From Epichloe hybrida (Eukaryota; Ascomycota; Sordariomycetes; Hypocreales; Clavicipitaceae), in the NCBI GenBank assembly GCA_019022495.1, contig JAFEKR010000007.1, forward strand, positions 1,550,001 to 1,614,000: a stretch of DNA of 64,000 bases, given 5' to 3'. Below are positions 1 through 10,659 of this stretch, one piece after another. Numbering within the stretch: position 1 is the first letter of the stretch; every line of letters starts with the position of its first letter. Under the pieces are notes generated by a model. It worked only from the letters and a program-made list of their open reading frames with translations, was not told the origin of the DNA and made no database searches. The translations under genes were made by a program, and so were the position numbers.

Positions 1-210
1 CGACTTCTCGCTCTTACTGAGCTCAACTATCCAACAGATAAACCCCATCACCCTCCTTCCACATACAAGCCGACATTGTTTCATTACACGTCGTCACTCG
101 AGTATTCTGCGAATACGAAAACCCCCCTTGGAGATATAGAGGAACGATTGACTCGGACTCTATCCAATCAACGAATTCAACCATTTTCCGTACAGGCAAA
201 ATCAGTGACA

Positions 211-1107
211 ATGAAGGTCTCCGCGACAACTCTCGTGCTGGCTGCTGCCCTCGGCGTCGCCGCCCGCCCCAGTGGCCACGGCCACAAGGAGATTCATCGT
301 TCTATGGAAAAGCGCCTGGACTTCGTCATGAACAAGAAGCCCGAGGCTCCTATTGCCATCAAGGCTCCTATTGCTACCAAGGCTCCCGTTGCGACTCCTG
401 CTCAGCCTCCCCCCCCACCCCCTCCTGCTTTTACTCCTGCTGAAGCCAAGCCTGCCACTTCTCCGCCCAAATCCAACTCGAACCCGGGCGGAGCGAAGAA
501 GAAGTTCTGCGGTGGCAACAACAAGCGTGCCACCATTGCTCAGATTGCCTACAAAGGCAACCTTGGTGCTCCTGAAAACTACGGTTGCAACATGATGTTG
601 GTTGATAACGCCGACGGCTACGACTATACCGCTACAATTGAGAACAAATCTGGCCAAGACCAGACTTGCGTCGGCTGGCTTAAGATCGGGCCTGACGGTG
701 GCATCAATGGCTTCCAGAAGGGCAACGAAGTTCTCAAGTTCGATCTCCCCGCCCATAGCAAGCAGGTCGTGGCTGCCGAGGCCAATACTCAGGGTGCTAT
801 TTCTTGCGGCGCTGGTGGTGTTCAGACCAACCCATATGGTCAGTGGGCAAGCACGTGGCTTGAGATGGACTTCGCCAATGAATCCAACAACGGATACAGC
901 GGTGCCGATATTTCCTGCCTTGTGGCCGCCGATAGCAACCTTCCTATTCAGGCTATGGCAGTCTGCGCAGATGGTGCTCCCACTTGCTCTGTAATTAAGA
1001 ATGGTGGCAGCGGTACCAATGCTTACGTTGCCAAAACGCACGCTCTCGATGGAGTTGGTCTCAACCTCAACCCTGGCCCCGTCAACCTGAAGGTCACCGT
1101 CGGTTAG
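211..1107 (+). CDS. Asp f 4-like secreted protein
   Basis: Single-exon gene of 298 residues. The chosen ATG begins a typical signal peptide (basic start, then a Thr/Val/Leu/Ala-rich core, ending near AARPSG). Upstream in-frame sequence is not signal-like, so it is taken as 5' leader. A Lys-Arg pair at residues 34-35 could be a Kex2 cleavage site. A proline/alanine linker with a run of prolines follows, then a C-terminal domain of about 200 residues that starts at a KKFCGG motif and has several cysteines. That domain resembles the fungal Asp f 4 allergen family (a secreted protein of unknown biochemical role); this is recognition by eye from motifs such as YGCNMMLVDN and the GYDYTATI segment. 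It is probably secreted or wall-associated. No neighbour suggests a pathway. The family call is moderate; secretion is well supported. Confidence 0.6.
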   Translation: MKVSATTLVLAAALGVAARPSGHGHKEIHRSMEKRLDFVMNKKPEAPIAIKAPIATKAPVATPAQPPPPPPPAFTPAEAKPATSPPKSNSNPGGAKKKFCGGNNKRATIAQIAYKGNLGAPENYGCNMMLVDNADGYDYTATIENKSGQDQTCVGWLKIGPDGGINGFQKGNEVLKFDLPAHSKQVVAAEANTQGAISCGAGGVQTNPYGQWASTWLEMDFANESNNGYSGADISCLVAADSNLPIQAMAVCADGAPTCSVIKNGGSGTNAYVAKTHALDGVGLNLNPGPVNLKVTVG

Positions 1108-2402
1108 GGATCATCAAAGATGAGGTTCTGATTTGCTACACGTAGTTTGGCGACTGCTTTTGGGCTGGCCGCGGTTCTTCAAGACACAGAACCTGCGCTC
1201 TTTAAGGTGTTCTTGGTTTGCGGATCATCGGTTTGGGATATCGGGCATCCTCCCTGGGGACTGCATTGACTCTTCTAAATGGGTGGACATTGGTCTCGTA
1301 CTTCTGGACTACTTGTTACCTATGTTATATATTTCTTTTTGAAAGTACATAACTTTATATTAGCAATGAAGGTCGATCTTTAAACACGAACAGTTCAGCT
1401 CCCACCCCAACCCCAAGTGTTGGATAAACATGTCGCATTCATGAAGTAGGACACGTTTGATACGCTAGACAGAAGGGGAGAAAATCTTTTTAGGTTCACT
1501 ACGCATACTTGAGCCGATTCCCGTCAAGATGATAATTTTCATCCGAGTCATGCCAGCGGTGTAGAACACTGTTGCGATTTTCCATGGCGGATGCTGGCAG
1601 CAGAAAAAGTCTGGTGCCTGACGGGGTCCATTACGGATGTGTGTACATACAGTGCAGGAATCATGTGCGTGTGGATCCTGATGTACATGGCGCACACCAA
1701 TAGGAATCAGCCATCGATAGCTAAGACGTTTCGTGGCGTCTTATGTACATGTATTTATTACTCCACGACGGGGTGGATCCAGGTAGTCGGTCTTATGTAT
1801 GTACATACAAAAAGGTGGATGACTTGCCGCAAGGGTCTGGTAGTACCTGCCATGTGGGAGCCAGCGATTGGCAGTTTCGGCCCGTCCGCTGCAATGACAT
1901 GGCATGGCGTCTTGACAATACCTGCTGTGGGTGGCGCGCTCGCGGTTTTCCGTTGTACCGGGTACTTGTGGCATTTGTCGATGCGATTCACGCACTGTCT
2001 GTCACTTGTTCCTTGTTCATCTGATGAATCCCCAGGGGGGTGGGGGGGGGGGTTGCGACCGTTTTGCGTTTTGTGCTGCGGCCCATTGCCAATGGCGCCT
2101 GGGAAAGTCGGGGCGGCGCGAGGGGCTGACAACTCGTCGAAACAAAATGTCCGGGTAACGCGCACTTTTTTCTAATTCTGGCGCCAAAAAAAAAAAAAAA
2201 AAAGAGGGGGTTTATGTTGAACCATGCTGTCGCCAATCAACACACGGACATACATCACTTTGGCTTCACGGCGCGAGTTGCAAGGGGAAAAACTGTTGGG
2301 CCACATGTGCGAACGGGTTTCTTCTTCTCGTGAGCGCGCGGGTTGCAAGTTGGGCTGCAGGGGCGTGGAGTACCTCCCACCTCCTCAAGGTCATGCACCT
2401 TG

Positions 2403-2570
2403 GGGGTCTATCTCTTTGGAGCCGGTAAGGCGGCTACACTTTCGTGCCGACCGGGATATTGACCAATCAGAAAAGTTGTTACTTCAGGTCACCGCCTCGT
2501 GCCAGCAAAAAAAAAAAACGGGTCGGTACGAAATTGTAGCCTTACCGGCTCCAAGGAGATAGGGCCCCCA
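2403..2570. repeat. MITE-like inverted repeat
   Basis: Two arms of about 45-50 bases, at 2403-2453 and 2520-2570, are near-perfect reverse complements (shared core GGAGCCGGTAAGG, with CTATCTC outside it and CGACC inside it). They are separated by about 65 bases. Most differences between the arms are transitions, plus a small two-base insertion. No coding capacity. This is consistent with a small non-autonomous DNA transposon or a foldback remnant; a clear target duplication was not seen. Confidence 0.55.
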
Positions 2571-4112
2571 TAGGCCCCCTGGTGAGGTCAGTGACCGTGC
2601 CGGTACGCGTTACTTATCTAAGATAATTAACAAGTATAATGTAGCAATTTTTAGGGAAAATAACTAGTATGTTTATTATTAGCTTACTTATATATATAAG
2701 CAAATGTACGTCTAGTCTACTTTTATCTAATTGGGTTCAGACCCTTGTTAACGTACAAGGTGGACCACAGCTAAGGAGGTACGAGAGATGTCCTCGACAA
2801 CTACAATCTCGTAATCTGAATTGCCACCCGTGTCACGAATTCCCGGAGATGGCCGAATCAAGGCCTCCATGCTGGAAAATGAGCGATTTATGAGGTGGAA
2901 GTCACTGTGTGATGGGAGCTCTGGCGCTGGTTGCGGGATGAAATCCGCAGATTCATCTAACTTCCGATGGGTTCTTGACACCTTTTGTAGTCAAATGGCT
3001 GGCCCAATCGTGGCGCTTGCGCACGTCTGAACAGGACAGAGGAAGAGTTTTACAACTCGGTGACGTCGATCCTCGGCATGTTGCAGAGCATCTTTCAAAG
3101 GATAGAAACCGTCTATAACAGCCTGTACTGTACGAGGACAGATAAAAAAGGATGGGTATGAATTTTCGTATGTAGCATAGCGTTATCTTTTTAGTGGTGA
3201 GAACCGAGTCGCACTTGTACTCTTCGGCGACGGGACGTGCGAATTTGATCCCCAAGTGCGAAAGTGAGTGAAGCCTCGCGCTCCGTTTGCGCGTGGAAGT
3301 TTTGGGATAATTGTGCCCGTTGGCTAGAGGGCATGGGTTGTCGTAATTTTGTACTGCGCCGACATGTATGTAGCCATGCACCGCTGCGATCGGCAAATGT
3401 TTTGGGGCAGTCGTATTCATCAGCAACCGGACGCAGAACTCCAACTTTTTTTTTTGGTGTACCGAGCGTGCGTGCCTTTCTGCCGCGCGCGTTTGTCACA
3501 GAAAGTCAGACTCGTAATTGTTCTCCTTGACAAACGGACAGGAATAGCGGCACTTATTCTTGTGCTTTGCGTCTGTCTGCATGTCTTTGGGCAACCTCTT
3601 CGGTGGTGAATGACTGATCGCAGGCATGTTCGTCCGCAAATGAACACGGAACCCTTGTCTTCTCGTGCACTATTCTCACATGTTTCCGTGCCACCCTAGA
3701 TGAGGTAGAGGCAGCTGTACATTTTAATCTTGGGCAGACGTGTCGGTGTGGGCGATGAGACCGTGTAAGATGATTTCGTAGAGACTTCCACCAGTTGGAG
3801 TATGTTCCCTTGTAGCCTTTTTTTTTTCAGTCACGATTGGACAGAATAAGGAGTTTTACCCCTGAGTCTCGAAAGTCTCATTGCAGCGGTGCTTTTTCGC
3901 ACAGACGCACTGGAATACCTGAAGTCACGATCTCAGTTCATCATTCTTCCACAGACGACTAGGAAAATGATTTTCTTACCATGAAATCTCTGGTCGATCA
4001 GCACGGTGACATGTAGACATTTGCTTTTCCGGAAGACATGGGAGGAAGGGGAAGTGATTGCTGTATCACTTCAAGTTGGGAGTGTGGAAGGGGGAAAGGT
4101 GATGGATGGTCA

Positions 4113-4119
4113 TGACTCA
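4113..4119. promoter_or_regulatory. GCN4/CPC1-type site, distal
   Basis: TGACTCA within the perfect palindrome ATGACTCAT, about 430 bases before the SER1 start. It matches the consensus of the general amino-acid control factor (Gcn4, CPC-1, CpcA). Function is inferred from sequence and from the downstream gene. Confidence 0.5.
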
Positions 4120-4382
4120 TGGAGCTTGATCGTATTAAGATCTGGGAATCTCTCGATCTCCATCTCTATCTAGCGGAAGACGAAGGTTATTACATAGACA
4201 AGAAGGCCTGCATCTGTGAAAGTGACTCTCCAGGCGAACCTGAAGAGGAGGAGGGGTGTGATGATGGAAGTGAAGATGCGATCACGTGAGCTCCAATTCG
4301 CATTTAAATACGGAAGCGGGGAGTAAACAAGGCGCGCCCCGTTTTCCTTGCCCTACAGATATAAGTCCCCTGATTGGATGGA

Positions 4383-4389
4383 TGACTCA
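4383..4389. promoter_or_regulatory. GCN4/CPC1-type site, proximal
   Basis: A second TGACTCA, about 160 bases before the SER1 ATG and 270 bases from the first. Paired sites upstream of an amino-acid biosynthesis gene support cross-pathway control of SER1. Confidence 0.55.
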
Positions 4390-4549
4390 CATGAATGTGT
4401 GATCTCATACGGACGCTTAAACTACGGGGTCTTATTTCGTACGAAATGGCACGAAAGAAATTGTCGAGGTCATCAGCGTCCAGCTTTATGAGAAGAAAAA
4501 AAATCTCCACAACACTCAATGCCTAGGTCGATACGACTCCATTTACGTC

Positions 4550-5861
4550 ATGCCCTCCAGATCAGATATCACCTATTTTGGTGCAGGCCCAGCTCTTCTT
4601 CCTACTGAAGTACTCGACGATGCTTCTCAGGCTCTTATCAACTATAGCGACACTGGTCTAGGTATCGCTGAGCACTCGCACCGGTCGGATATAGCGAAAA
4701 ATATCATTAGTGAGGCTAAAGCTGACTTGGCCTCCTACCTCGATATTCCAAACGATTATGAGGTTCTCTTCATGCAGGGCGGTGGCTCGGGAGAGTTCTC
4801 TGCTTTACCTTGTAACTTTGTTGGCGCTTGGGTTGCACGCAAACATGGGGAGATTAAATCAAGTGACGGCTTAGTGCCAGAGCTTAAATCAGCTGTCGAG
4901 AATCTCAAGATTGACTACATCATCACAGGTAGTTGGTCACAGAAGGCAGCGGCTGAAGCTGAGCGACTCTTTGGCTCGGAGCATGTCAATGTTGCTGCAG
5001 ATAGCCGCGCGACGAATGGCGGCAAATTTGGTTCTATTCCAGATGAGAGTACCTGGAACCTCTCTCAAGACGCTGCAATGGTCTTTTACTGCGATAATGA
5101 GACAGTTGATGGCGTTGAGTTCCCTGGGTTTCCCAAGTCCCTTGAGCCAGGGCCTGACGGAAAAGGCCCAATTGTTGTGGCTGATATGAGCTCTAATATT
5201 CTTTCGAGGCAAATCCCGATAAAGAATTTCTCGGCCATCTTCTTTGGCGCCCAGAAGAACCTAGGATTGACCGGTATTACCGTTGTGGTTATTAAGAAGA
5301 GCTTCCTGCCACCTATGACGTCTCAGCCTTCTGCGACTCTGATGCGACAACTAGGCCTGCCTATTCCGCCTCGCGTCTTTGAGTATGAGACTATTGCTAA
5401 GAACAATAGCCTCTATAATACACTGAGTATCTTTGAGTGAGTGCACCAGACTCTTCCAAGGTGGGATTACAACTAATCAAGTTCTCTTCAGTGTGTATGT
5501 TGCGGGTCGAGTTCTGAAGAGGCTACTACTACAGCATCCTGGTAAAGTTCGAGAACAGCAAGCCATATCTGAAGAGAAGGCTCAACGTATCTACAAAGCT
5601 CTTGAGGCTTATCCCAATATCTACAAGATCATCCCTAATAAGACGGTGAGATCACGTATGAATATCTGCTTTAGGATTGAGGGTGGCAATCCTATAGAGG
5701 AAGCTTTCTTGGAGGAGGGAGCTGCCCTAGGACTGACTGGGTTAAGAGGCCACCGAAGCGTAGGAGGAATCAGAGCGAGTAATTACAATTCGATTACTCT
5801 CTCGGGTGCGGAGAAGCTTGCCCAGTTTATCGGCACTTTCGCGTCGCAACGGGTGACATGA
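4550..5861 (+). CDS. SER1: phosphoserine aminotransferase
   Basis: Two exons, 4550-5436 and 5492-5861, join across a 55-base intron (GTGAGT donor, CTAAT branch, CAG acceptor) to give 418 residues, the usual size for the fungal enzyme. It is a PLP-dependent class V aminotransferase that converts 3-phosphohydroxypyruvate and glutamate to phosphoserine and 2-oxoglutarate in serine synthesis, presumably in the cytosol. Visible family marks are the FGAGPALLP start, the GGGSGEFSALP cofactor-binding loop, and FFGAQKNLG, whose lysine (about residue 236) should carry PLP. The C-terminal GLTGLRGHRSVGGIRAS segment is also typical. Without splicing, the frame stops just after IFE; splicing restores IFDVYVAGRVL. 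Two GCN4/CPC1-type sites lie upstream. Confidence 0.95.
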
Positions 5862-7212
5862 TATCGAGGAATTGGGCCGAATCGGGTTGTCTATGGTTTG
5901 CTGGAAGGTTCCGTATCTGCTTCCGTCAATCTGCTGGGTAGGATAGCCAACGTAGGTGGTGTCTCGGGGCATATATAGCAACTTAACGTACGTCTTGTAC
6001 ATCGAAAGGCAACAAGGCCCTTTGGATGACCGAATGCCTCACTGGTTTGGACTCTCGCCTCGCTTGGTGCCACTTTTTGATGAGAGCAGGGAGATTTGCG
6101 TCAAGACATATATTGTGAAAAGGTTGCCATGCCTCGGCGCTGTAGTCCCCCAAAGCCTGAATTGTAACATACGTCTGGTAGTAGTGATTCTTGACTATAA
6201 GACATCGCAAGAGACCAAGGTATCACACAATATGCGCAGCAGCTCACATACCAAGTGGTGAGAATTCTAATAATAACAATCCTTACCGTCGGATCTGGCA
6301 TTCTTGGCCGTGCAACCACCGCGAGCGATCACTGCCAAGCTCTGATCTAGCACATAACAGCTGGGGCTAGTAGTCACATCACCGACGGGATCATCATATG
6401 GTACCAAGCCCCGTCGCAGCCGACTTACGCGCCGCCAGCCTGGACGACACCTCCATTGCATCCAAGTTCTCAAGTTGCTGGCTGGCGCACTGCGACTTGC
6501 GCGGGGCCCTTGGACAGATTCGGGGAAGGCCGCAGGAAGGGCTGGCTGCCGGTCGCAAAACCCTCCCTCGACCCCGTGCTACTCCGTGCAACGTCCCCCA
6601 TCGAGGTTTATCTTTGCTGGTGCAGTCCGCACAGAGTGAGGGCATCGGTGTGGTTTGGCGATGAGCGGTCGTGCGGGTTTAACGTGGGTTCGACGTGGCG
6701 GCGGCGTGAGAGTCCCGTGAACACTTGCTGTTCGACGGAAGTCGTTTGAGACTGCGATTGCTAATGTGTTGACAGGCGCTTGCGCATAATAGACTTGCGA
6801 CCCTTTTTTTTTTTCTTCTTTTTTTGCCCTTTGAACGTCGCGAGGGAGAGAACGATGTTGTTGCTAGCTAGTCCGTACACGCCCAACATTCATCGGATCG
6901 GCGAAACAATTATCCCTGCATTGTACTCCAATCACAGAGCACAATCCGAAAGGAACGACTTCTTGAGACCTCAAAATGCAGCCATGTCAACAAGGGTGAT
7001 TGAAGCAATTTCCGAATTTATATATCCAATCAACGTACCGAGACGCCAGATGATGTTCGTCGATCGAAGTTGTTGGTAGGACTGGCATGGAGTAGACCAC
7101 AAACAGCCTAATGGTTGCCATATAAGCTGGACCGACAAAAAGATTCGCTGATGGCGACATGTTTTAAGCCCCCAACGAATATGAGAAATTCGGGCCTTTC
7201 AGCAAATCAACC
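5862..7212. other. intergenic, no gene seen
   Basis: About 1.35 kb between SER1 and the DUF1308 gene. Open frames are short and without recognisable motifs. It contains a T-rich tract near 6804-6825. It presumably holds the SER1 3' end and the promoter of the next gene. Confidence 0.5.
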
Positions 7213-8880
7213 ATGACTGTCACCAAGCCAGGCAGTGCAACATTTACAGGGTTCTGCCATCATGGCGGTGAAAATGCCCACCTTCACCATGACAGCCAAC
7301 ACGGCATGCTGGCTCTCGCCAACAAGACAGTCCTGGTCTCACAATCCTTGATACCCGAAATCGAAGAGTTTCTGAGACAGCTCTCGAAGAGAACCAAGAC
7401 TACCGCCATCACAGGAGTGCCCACGTTTCTCCGCAACTTGAAAAAGAGCCAGGCGGCGGCGAGGCGAGCTGTGCAGGAACTATCATCGGCCCCCCAGCTG
7501 CCAAAGGACGCACTCCAACTAGTGAGCCGTAGAGTAGACTCTTGCGCCGTCGAGTTTTCCAAGGGTCTCACGCATTGGGATGTACTCAAGCGGAGTCGCT
7601 CGCTCGTTGCCATGAACCAAGCATTCCAGGGGTCTGCAAAGGCAGCCCGCTTGGAGGAAATCGCCAAGCTGTCCAACCTAAGCTCGAGGCAGAAAGAATT
7701 GACACACCGCGTGATGAAGCAGCAGGCCAAAGTGGAGGTTCACGTCGTGAAAGGTGGTGCTGAATGGGTCGATGTACGGACACTCCAGCCAGACAGGTTG
7801 GCGAGACAGATGACCGATGGTGGATGGGGCTGGGGAGAACACCGACTCGGAGACGTGGTTGACGAGGATGAATGGGGGGACATTCCCTTGGCCAAACAGA
7901 TCAAGCGTCTCGTGGCAGCAGCGAGGATCAACAGACACGAGTACCGCATCCCGCGGCTGAGGATAGTCATGCCCAACATTGGCGAGGACAACGTCGACGT
8001 CAACGTTTTGCTGGAGCAATTCATCCGTCTGGATCCTTCAGTGCATGTCATAGTGGAGCGTCAGGATGGGCAATTTCTTCAAACACCTCCGCCGTCAGTC
8101 GAAGATGCCATCCGGAACTTGGTCGGGAGTGAACTCGACGGGCTCACCGAAACCCTCAATCTGGACCACTCCGTCCTCGTAGATCTCATCTCAGACATTA
8201 CACATCTGCGCTTGGATCCGAAGCCATGGCAGGCCGAATCAACAAGAGCACAAATAGAAGAGGAAGCAGAGCATGGCAGGCTCATGGCCAAGACGATATA
8301 TCCCGTGCTTCAAGGGAGAAGGCTGGTGTGTACGCACGAGGCAGCACAGCATTTCCACCACGTCGTCGGCACGGTGGGGACGAATTCCGAGCGAGAGAGA
8401 GGGAAGCTCCTTGTTCCCTTTGAAGAACCATACAAGAGTATGCCCAACGCGGCCATTCGAGCCCGGTTCCAAGAACTGTCCATTCACGAGCTTCCCAGTA
8501 CCGTCCAGTTGCCTGCCATGGTGATTCCGGGATCCTGGACGAAGGAGCAGATAGAAGAGGACTTTCAATCGCTGCCGCTGCCGCTGCCATCTGTGGCTCT
8601 CGATGTTGCGCGTCATTGTGGGTTCAAAAGCGCCAAGCTGTCGATTTTCATGTACGGCTGGGCAAGCGGAAACATGACCTTGTCATCGAACAAGGAGATC
8701 AAGGCGCAGCTGAGAACGCTTGTGGAGACGCATAGACGGCGAGATGATGACTATGGACCTTCCATATGGCGGGTTGACGTGACGCGGAATTTGCTGGCAA
8801 AGAGTGCCAAGCCTTGTCGTGATTCTGAGGGCGATGTACATACGGGGAGACGATCGAGAACAAGGGATATGGATACATAG
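7213..8880 (+). CDS. DUF1308 domain protein
   Basis: Intronless frame of 555 residues starting at ATG 7213 (context ACCATGAC). The N-terminal half is helical and rich in charged residues. The C-terminal half, from about residue 270, includes the PNIGEDNVDVNVLLEQF segment, a histidine-containing TYPVLQGRRLVCTHEAAQ-like region, and KLLVPFEEPYKSMPNAAIRAR. It resembles the DUF1308 (C7orf25/UPF0415) family, which is found across eukaryotes and lacks a settled function. No signal peptide or membrane segment. The frame is uninterrupted, so I consider the gene real; the family assignment is by eye. Confidence 0.75.
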   Translation: MTVTKPGSATFTGFCHHGGENAHLHHDSQHGMLALANKTVLVSQSLIPEIEEFLRQLSKRTKTTAITGVPTFLRNLKKSQAAARRAVQELSSAPQLPKDALQLVSRRVDSCAVEFSKGLTHWDVLKRSRSLVAMNQAFQGSAKAARLEEIAKLSNLSSRQKELTHRVMKQQAKVEVHVVKGGAEWVDVRTLQPDRLARQMTDGGWGWGEHRLGDVVDEDEWGDIPLAKQIKRLVAAARINRHEYRIPRLRIVMPNIGEDNVDVNVLLEQFIRLDPSVHVIVERQDGQFLQTPPPSVEDAIRNLVGSELDGLTETLNLDHSVLVDLISDITHLRLDPKPWQAESTRAQIEEEAEHGRLMAKTIYPVLQGRRLVCTHEAAQHFHHVVGTVGTNSERERGKLLVPFEEPYKSMPNAAIRARFQELSIHELPSTVQLPAMVIPGSWTKEQIEEDFQSLPLPLPSVALDVARHCGFKSAKLSIFMYGWASGNMTLSSNKEIKAQLRTLVETHRRRDDDYGPSIWRVDVTRNLLAKSAKPCRDSEGDVHTGRRSRTRDMDT

Positions 8881-9235
8881 CATGGGATAACATAAATTTG
8901 GGGCATACAACATAGATTTATAAATAACGGATGCGGAATTCTGCACAATATAATACATTCCGGGAGCGCAAGGACTTGCCGTCGTGTGTTCACTTTGCAA
9001 AATTTATAAACTAGAAGTTGGATGAATGGATGATGCAAGACAAAAACGTCGTCATTGAAAACTTTCTCGTCCTTGCCAATGTTACAACCACAGGACCTTC
9101 CCCTAACCTCTTTTCCGCAAAAAAAGGTTTGTGTTATGGTCCCTCCATTGCCATTCAACCGATATCCTCAAATTCTTGCCCACCTTTTTTTTTTTTTTTT
9201 TTTTTTTCCCCAAACTTCTCGACAACACATGCTCT
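8881..9235. other. short spacer with a T run
   Basis: Convergent spacer between the DUF1308 gene and the small secreted protein. It includes a run of 23 T (9185-9207), probably a slippage-prone microsatellite. No gene seen. Confidence 0.5.
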
Positions 9236-9634
9236 TCAAACAGGTGCCAGAGTATACTGCGACCTCTCAGTCGTGTAATTTCCAGTGCTAGACAAGCAGT
9301 CCGGCTTGCCGCAAGCCAGGACAGAAGTGGTTTTCGGCTCAGCAGCAGTAACAGTCGTGGTGAAGAGAAGAACAGGGCCCGGGCCAAGGGGCAAGTAGGA
9401 CCTGGCGACGGCGGTGCAGCCACCGCAGTCAACATACTTGGTCGACGTCGTGGTGGTGGTCCAGATGGTGCGCGTGGGCCCCGCGGTCCAAGGTGGGATG
9501 CCAAAGATGGTTTTCGTGCAGCCTGGTGGCGATGCTTCATGTTCATCTCCGGCGTTGTACGTCTGGGCATCTGGGTTCGCGTTGGCGGCAGAGGCCATGG
9601 CCATGGCAAATCCGATGAGCTGACCGGCGTACAT
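9236..9634 (-). CDS. small secreted protein, unknown function
   Basis: Intronless minus-strand frame of 132 residues. The start (MYAGQLIGFAMAMASAANA) reads as a signal peptide. The mature part has about five cysteines, a run of threonines (TIWTTTTTSTKY), a CGGC motif and one NYT glycosylation sequon. The Thr-rich stretch suggests O-mannosylation. It resembles the many short lineage-specific secreted proteins of filamentous fungi, some of which act as effectors or wall proteins; no family is recognised. The opposite strand has overlapping open frames because of GC-rich composition, but only this strand has a signal peptide. Confidence 0.55.
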   Translation of the reverse strand: MYAGQLIGFAMAMASAANANPDAQTYNAGDEHEASPPGCTKTIFGIPPWTAGPTRTIWTTTTTSTKYVDCGGCTAVARSYLPLGPGPVLLFTTTVTAAEPKTTSVLACGKPDCLSSTGNYTTERSQYTLAPV

Positions 9635-10659
9635 TTTCTACTTGTTTATTCTTTGTATTAAAAAAAAAGTTGAAAAAATTATAGAGAATGAAAAAGGGTT
9701 CACGACTAAGAGTCTCTGGCGTAGTAAACTTTGTGAGGAAAACTGGAAGGAGTCGTGATTTGCGGTAGGCTGTTGCCTTGGATACTAAAAGCATTCATGT
9801 TTCGGTTGAGGATGTCGTGGGCGTTCCATACTCTTGGGGATTTCCGCAAGATGCGCTTAGATGTGTAGATGGATGCAACAACGCCTGGAGCCCATGACTT
9901 TTGCCTTTTTTTTTTTTTTATTCTTTTGGCCGTGTTAATTTGTGAAGGCTCTGCGGAATCAGTTTCGCGCGGGAAGGTCAGATGTACGCTAATAAGACGC
10001 GCTTGTCTAAAATTTATGGACACAACGCCTGGATTTGTTTACTGGGTAAGAATGAGAGGTTCGACACTATGAGAGTACAACTCTCACTTAAATGTCATGT
10101 CATGTCCATGGTTTCTTGTAACTAGAGCGTGAACCATGCAAACGCTTCACATTTACGACAGAGACGGAGGTCGGAGGGCAGACGGAAACGCGGCATCTCA
10201 TCGGTACACAGGCGGCAATTGCGATGCACAAATGTGCCGAGCACAACAATGTGAGTGACTGTTTCCGAAGTATCTTGTTTTAGATTTGTTCCTGTGTGTG
10301 GAGGCAAAGAAAGTCAGTGCAACCGAGAGAACCACTCCGTAGCTCCAGAAGCAATGGGGGAAAAAAAGGAAGAAAAAAAAGTCAGATATGTCTGTATAAC
10401 AGGCTATGGAGAAAACGAGCCAATGTACAAGCCGAACAAATTCTCCGTGCCCGAAATCCAGTATTAATCAAGCATCATTGTACATGGGCAAAGTGCATTG
10501 CCATCTTTCCATCAACTACAGTCAAGGGATGTTTACACATCGCGGTTCTGTACGTCTTCGTGATCCATTTCGTCATGGATCTTCAGTAGCTCTATAAAGT
10601 GTACGCTCTTTCATCAGCAACCACGGCTTTTTCCTCGTGCCACCATTCCAATCCGACTC
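9635..10659. other. intergenic, no gene seen
   Basis: Roughly 1 kb between the secreted-protein promoter and the LAT1 3' end. It contains A/T homopolymers (about 9660-9670 and 9908-9919) and no supported gene. Confidence 0.5.

Larger units (their letters stand above)
1108..4549. other. gene-poor spacer with homopolymers and repeat debris
   Basis: About 3.4 kb with no convincing coding frame. It holds a G-rich tract (2035-2052), an A run (2186-2203), an inverted repeat of MITE type (2403-2570), and an AT-rich stretch (about 2610-2745) that looks like decayed repeat DNA. The last 450 bases form the SER1 promoter with two TGACTCA sites. Open frames here lack recognisable motifs or codon bias and were not called. 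Confidence 0.6.

Noticed and set aside
202..1041. Long minus-strand open frame opposite the Asp f 4-like gene
   Set aside because: It is a shadow of the real gene. Only the plus strand has a signal peptide and a recognisable domain.
2953..3444. Minus-strand frame of 163 residues in the SER1 upstream spacer
   Set aside because: No domain, no signal peptide, and overlapping frames of similar length on both strands.
9131..9661. Long plus-strand frame opposite the small secreted protein
   Set aside because: It runs through the T homopolymer as poly-Phe and has no motifs. The minus frame has a signal peptide.
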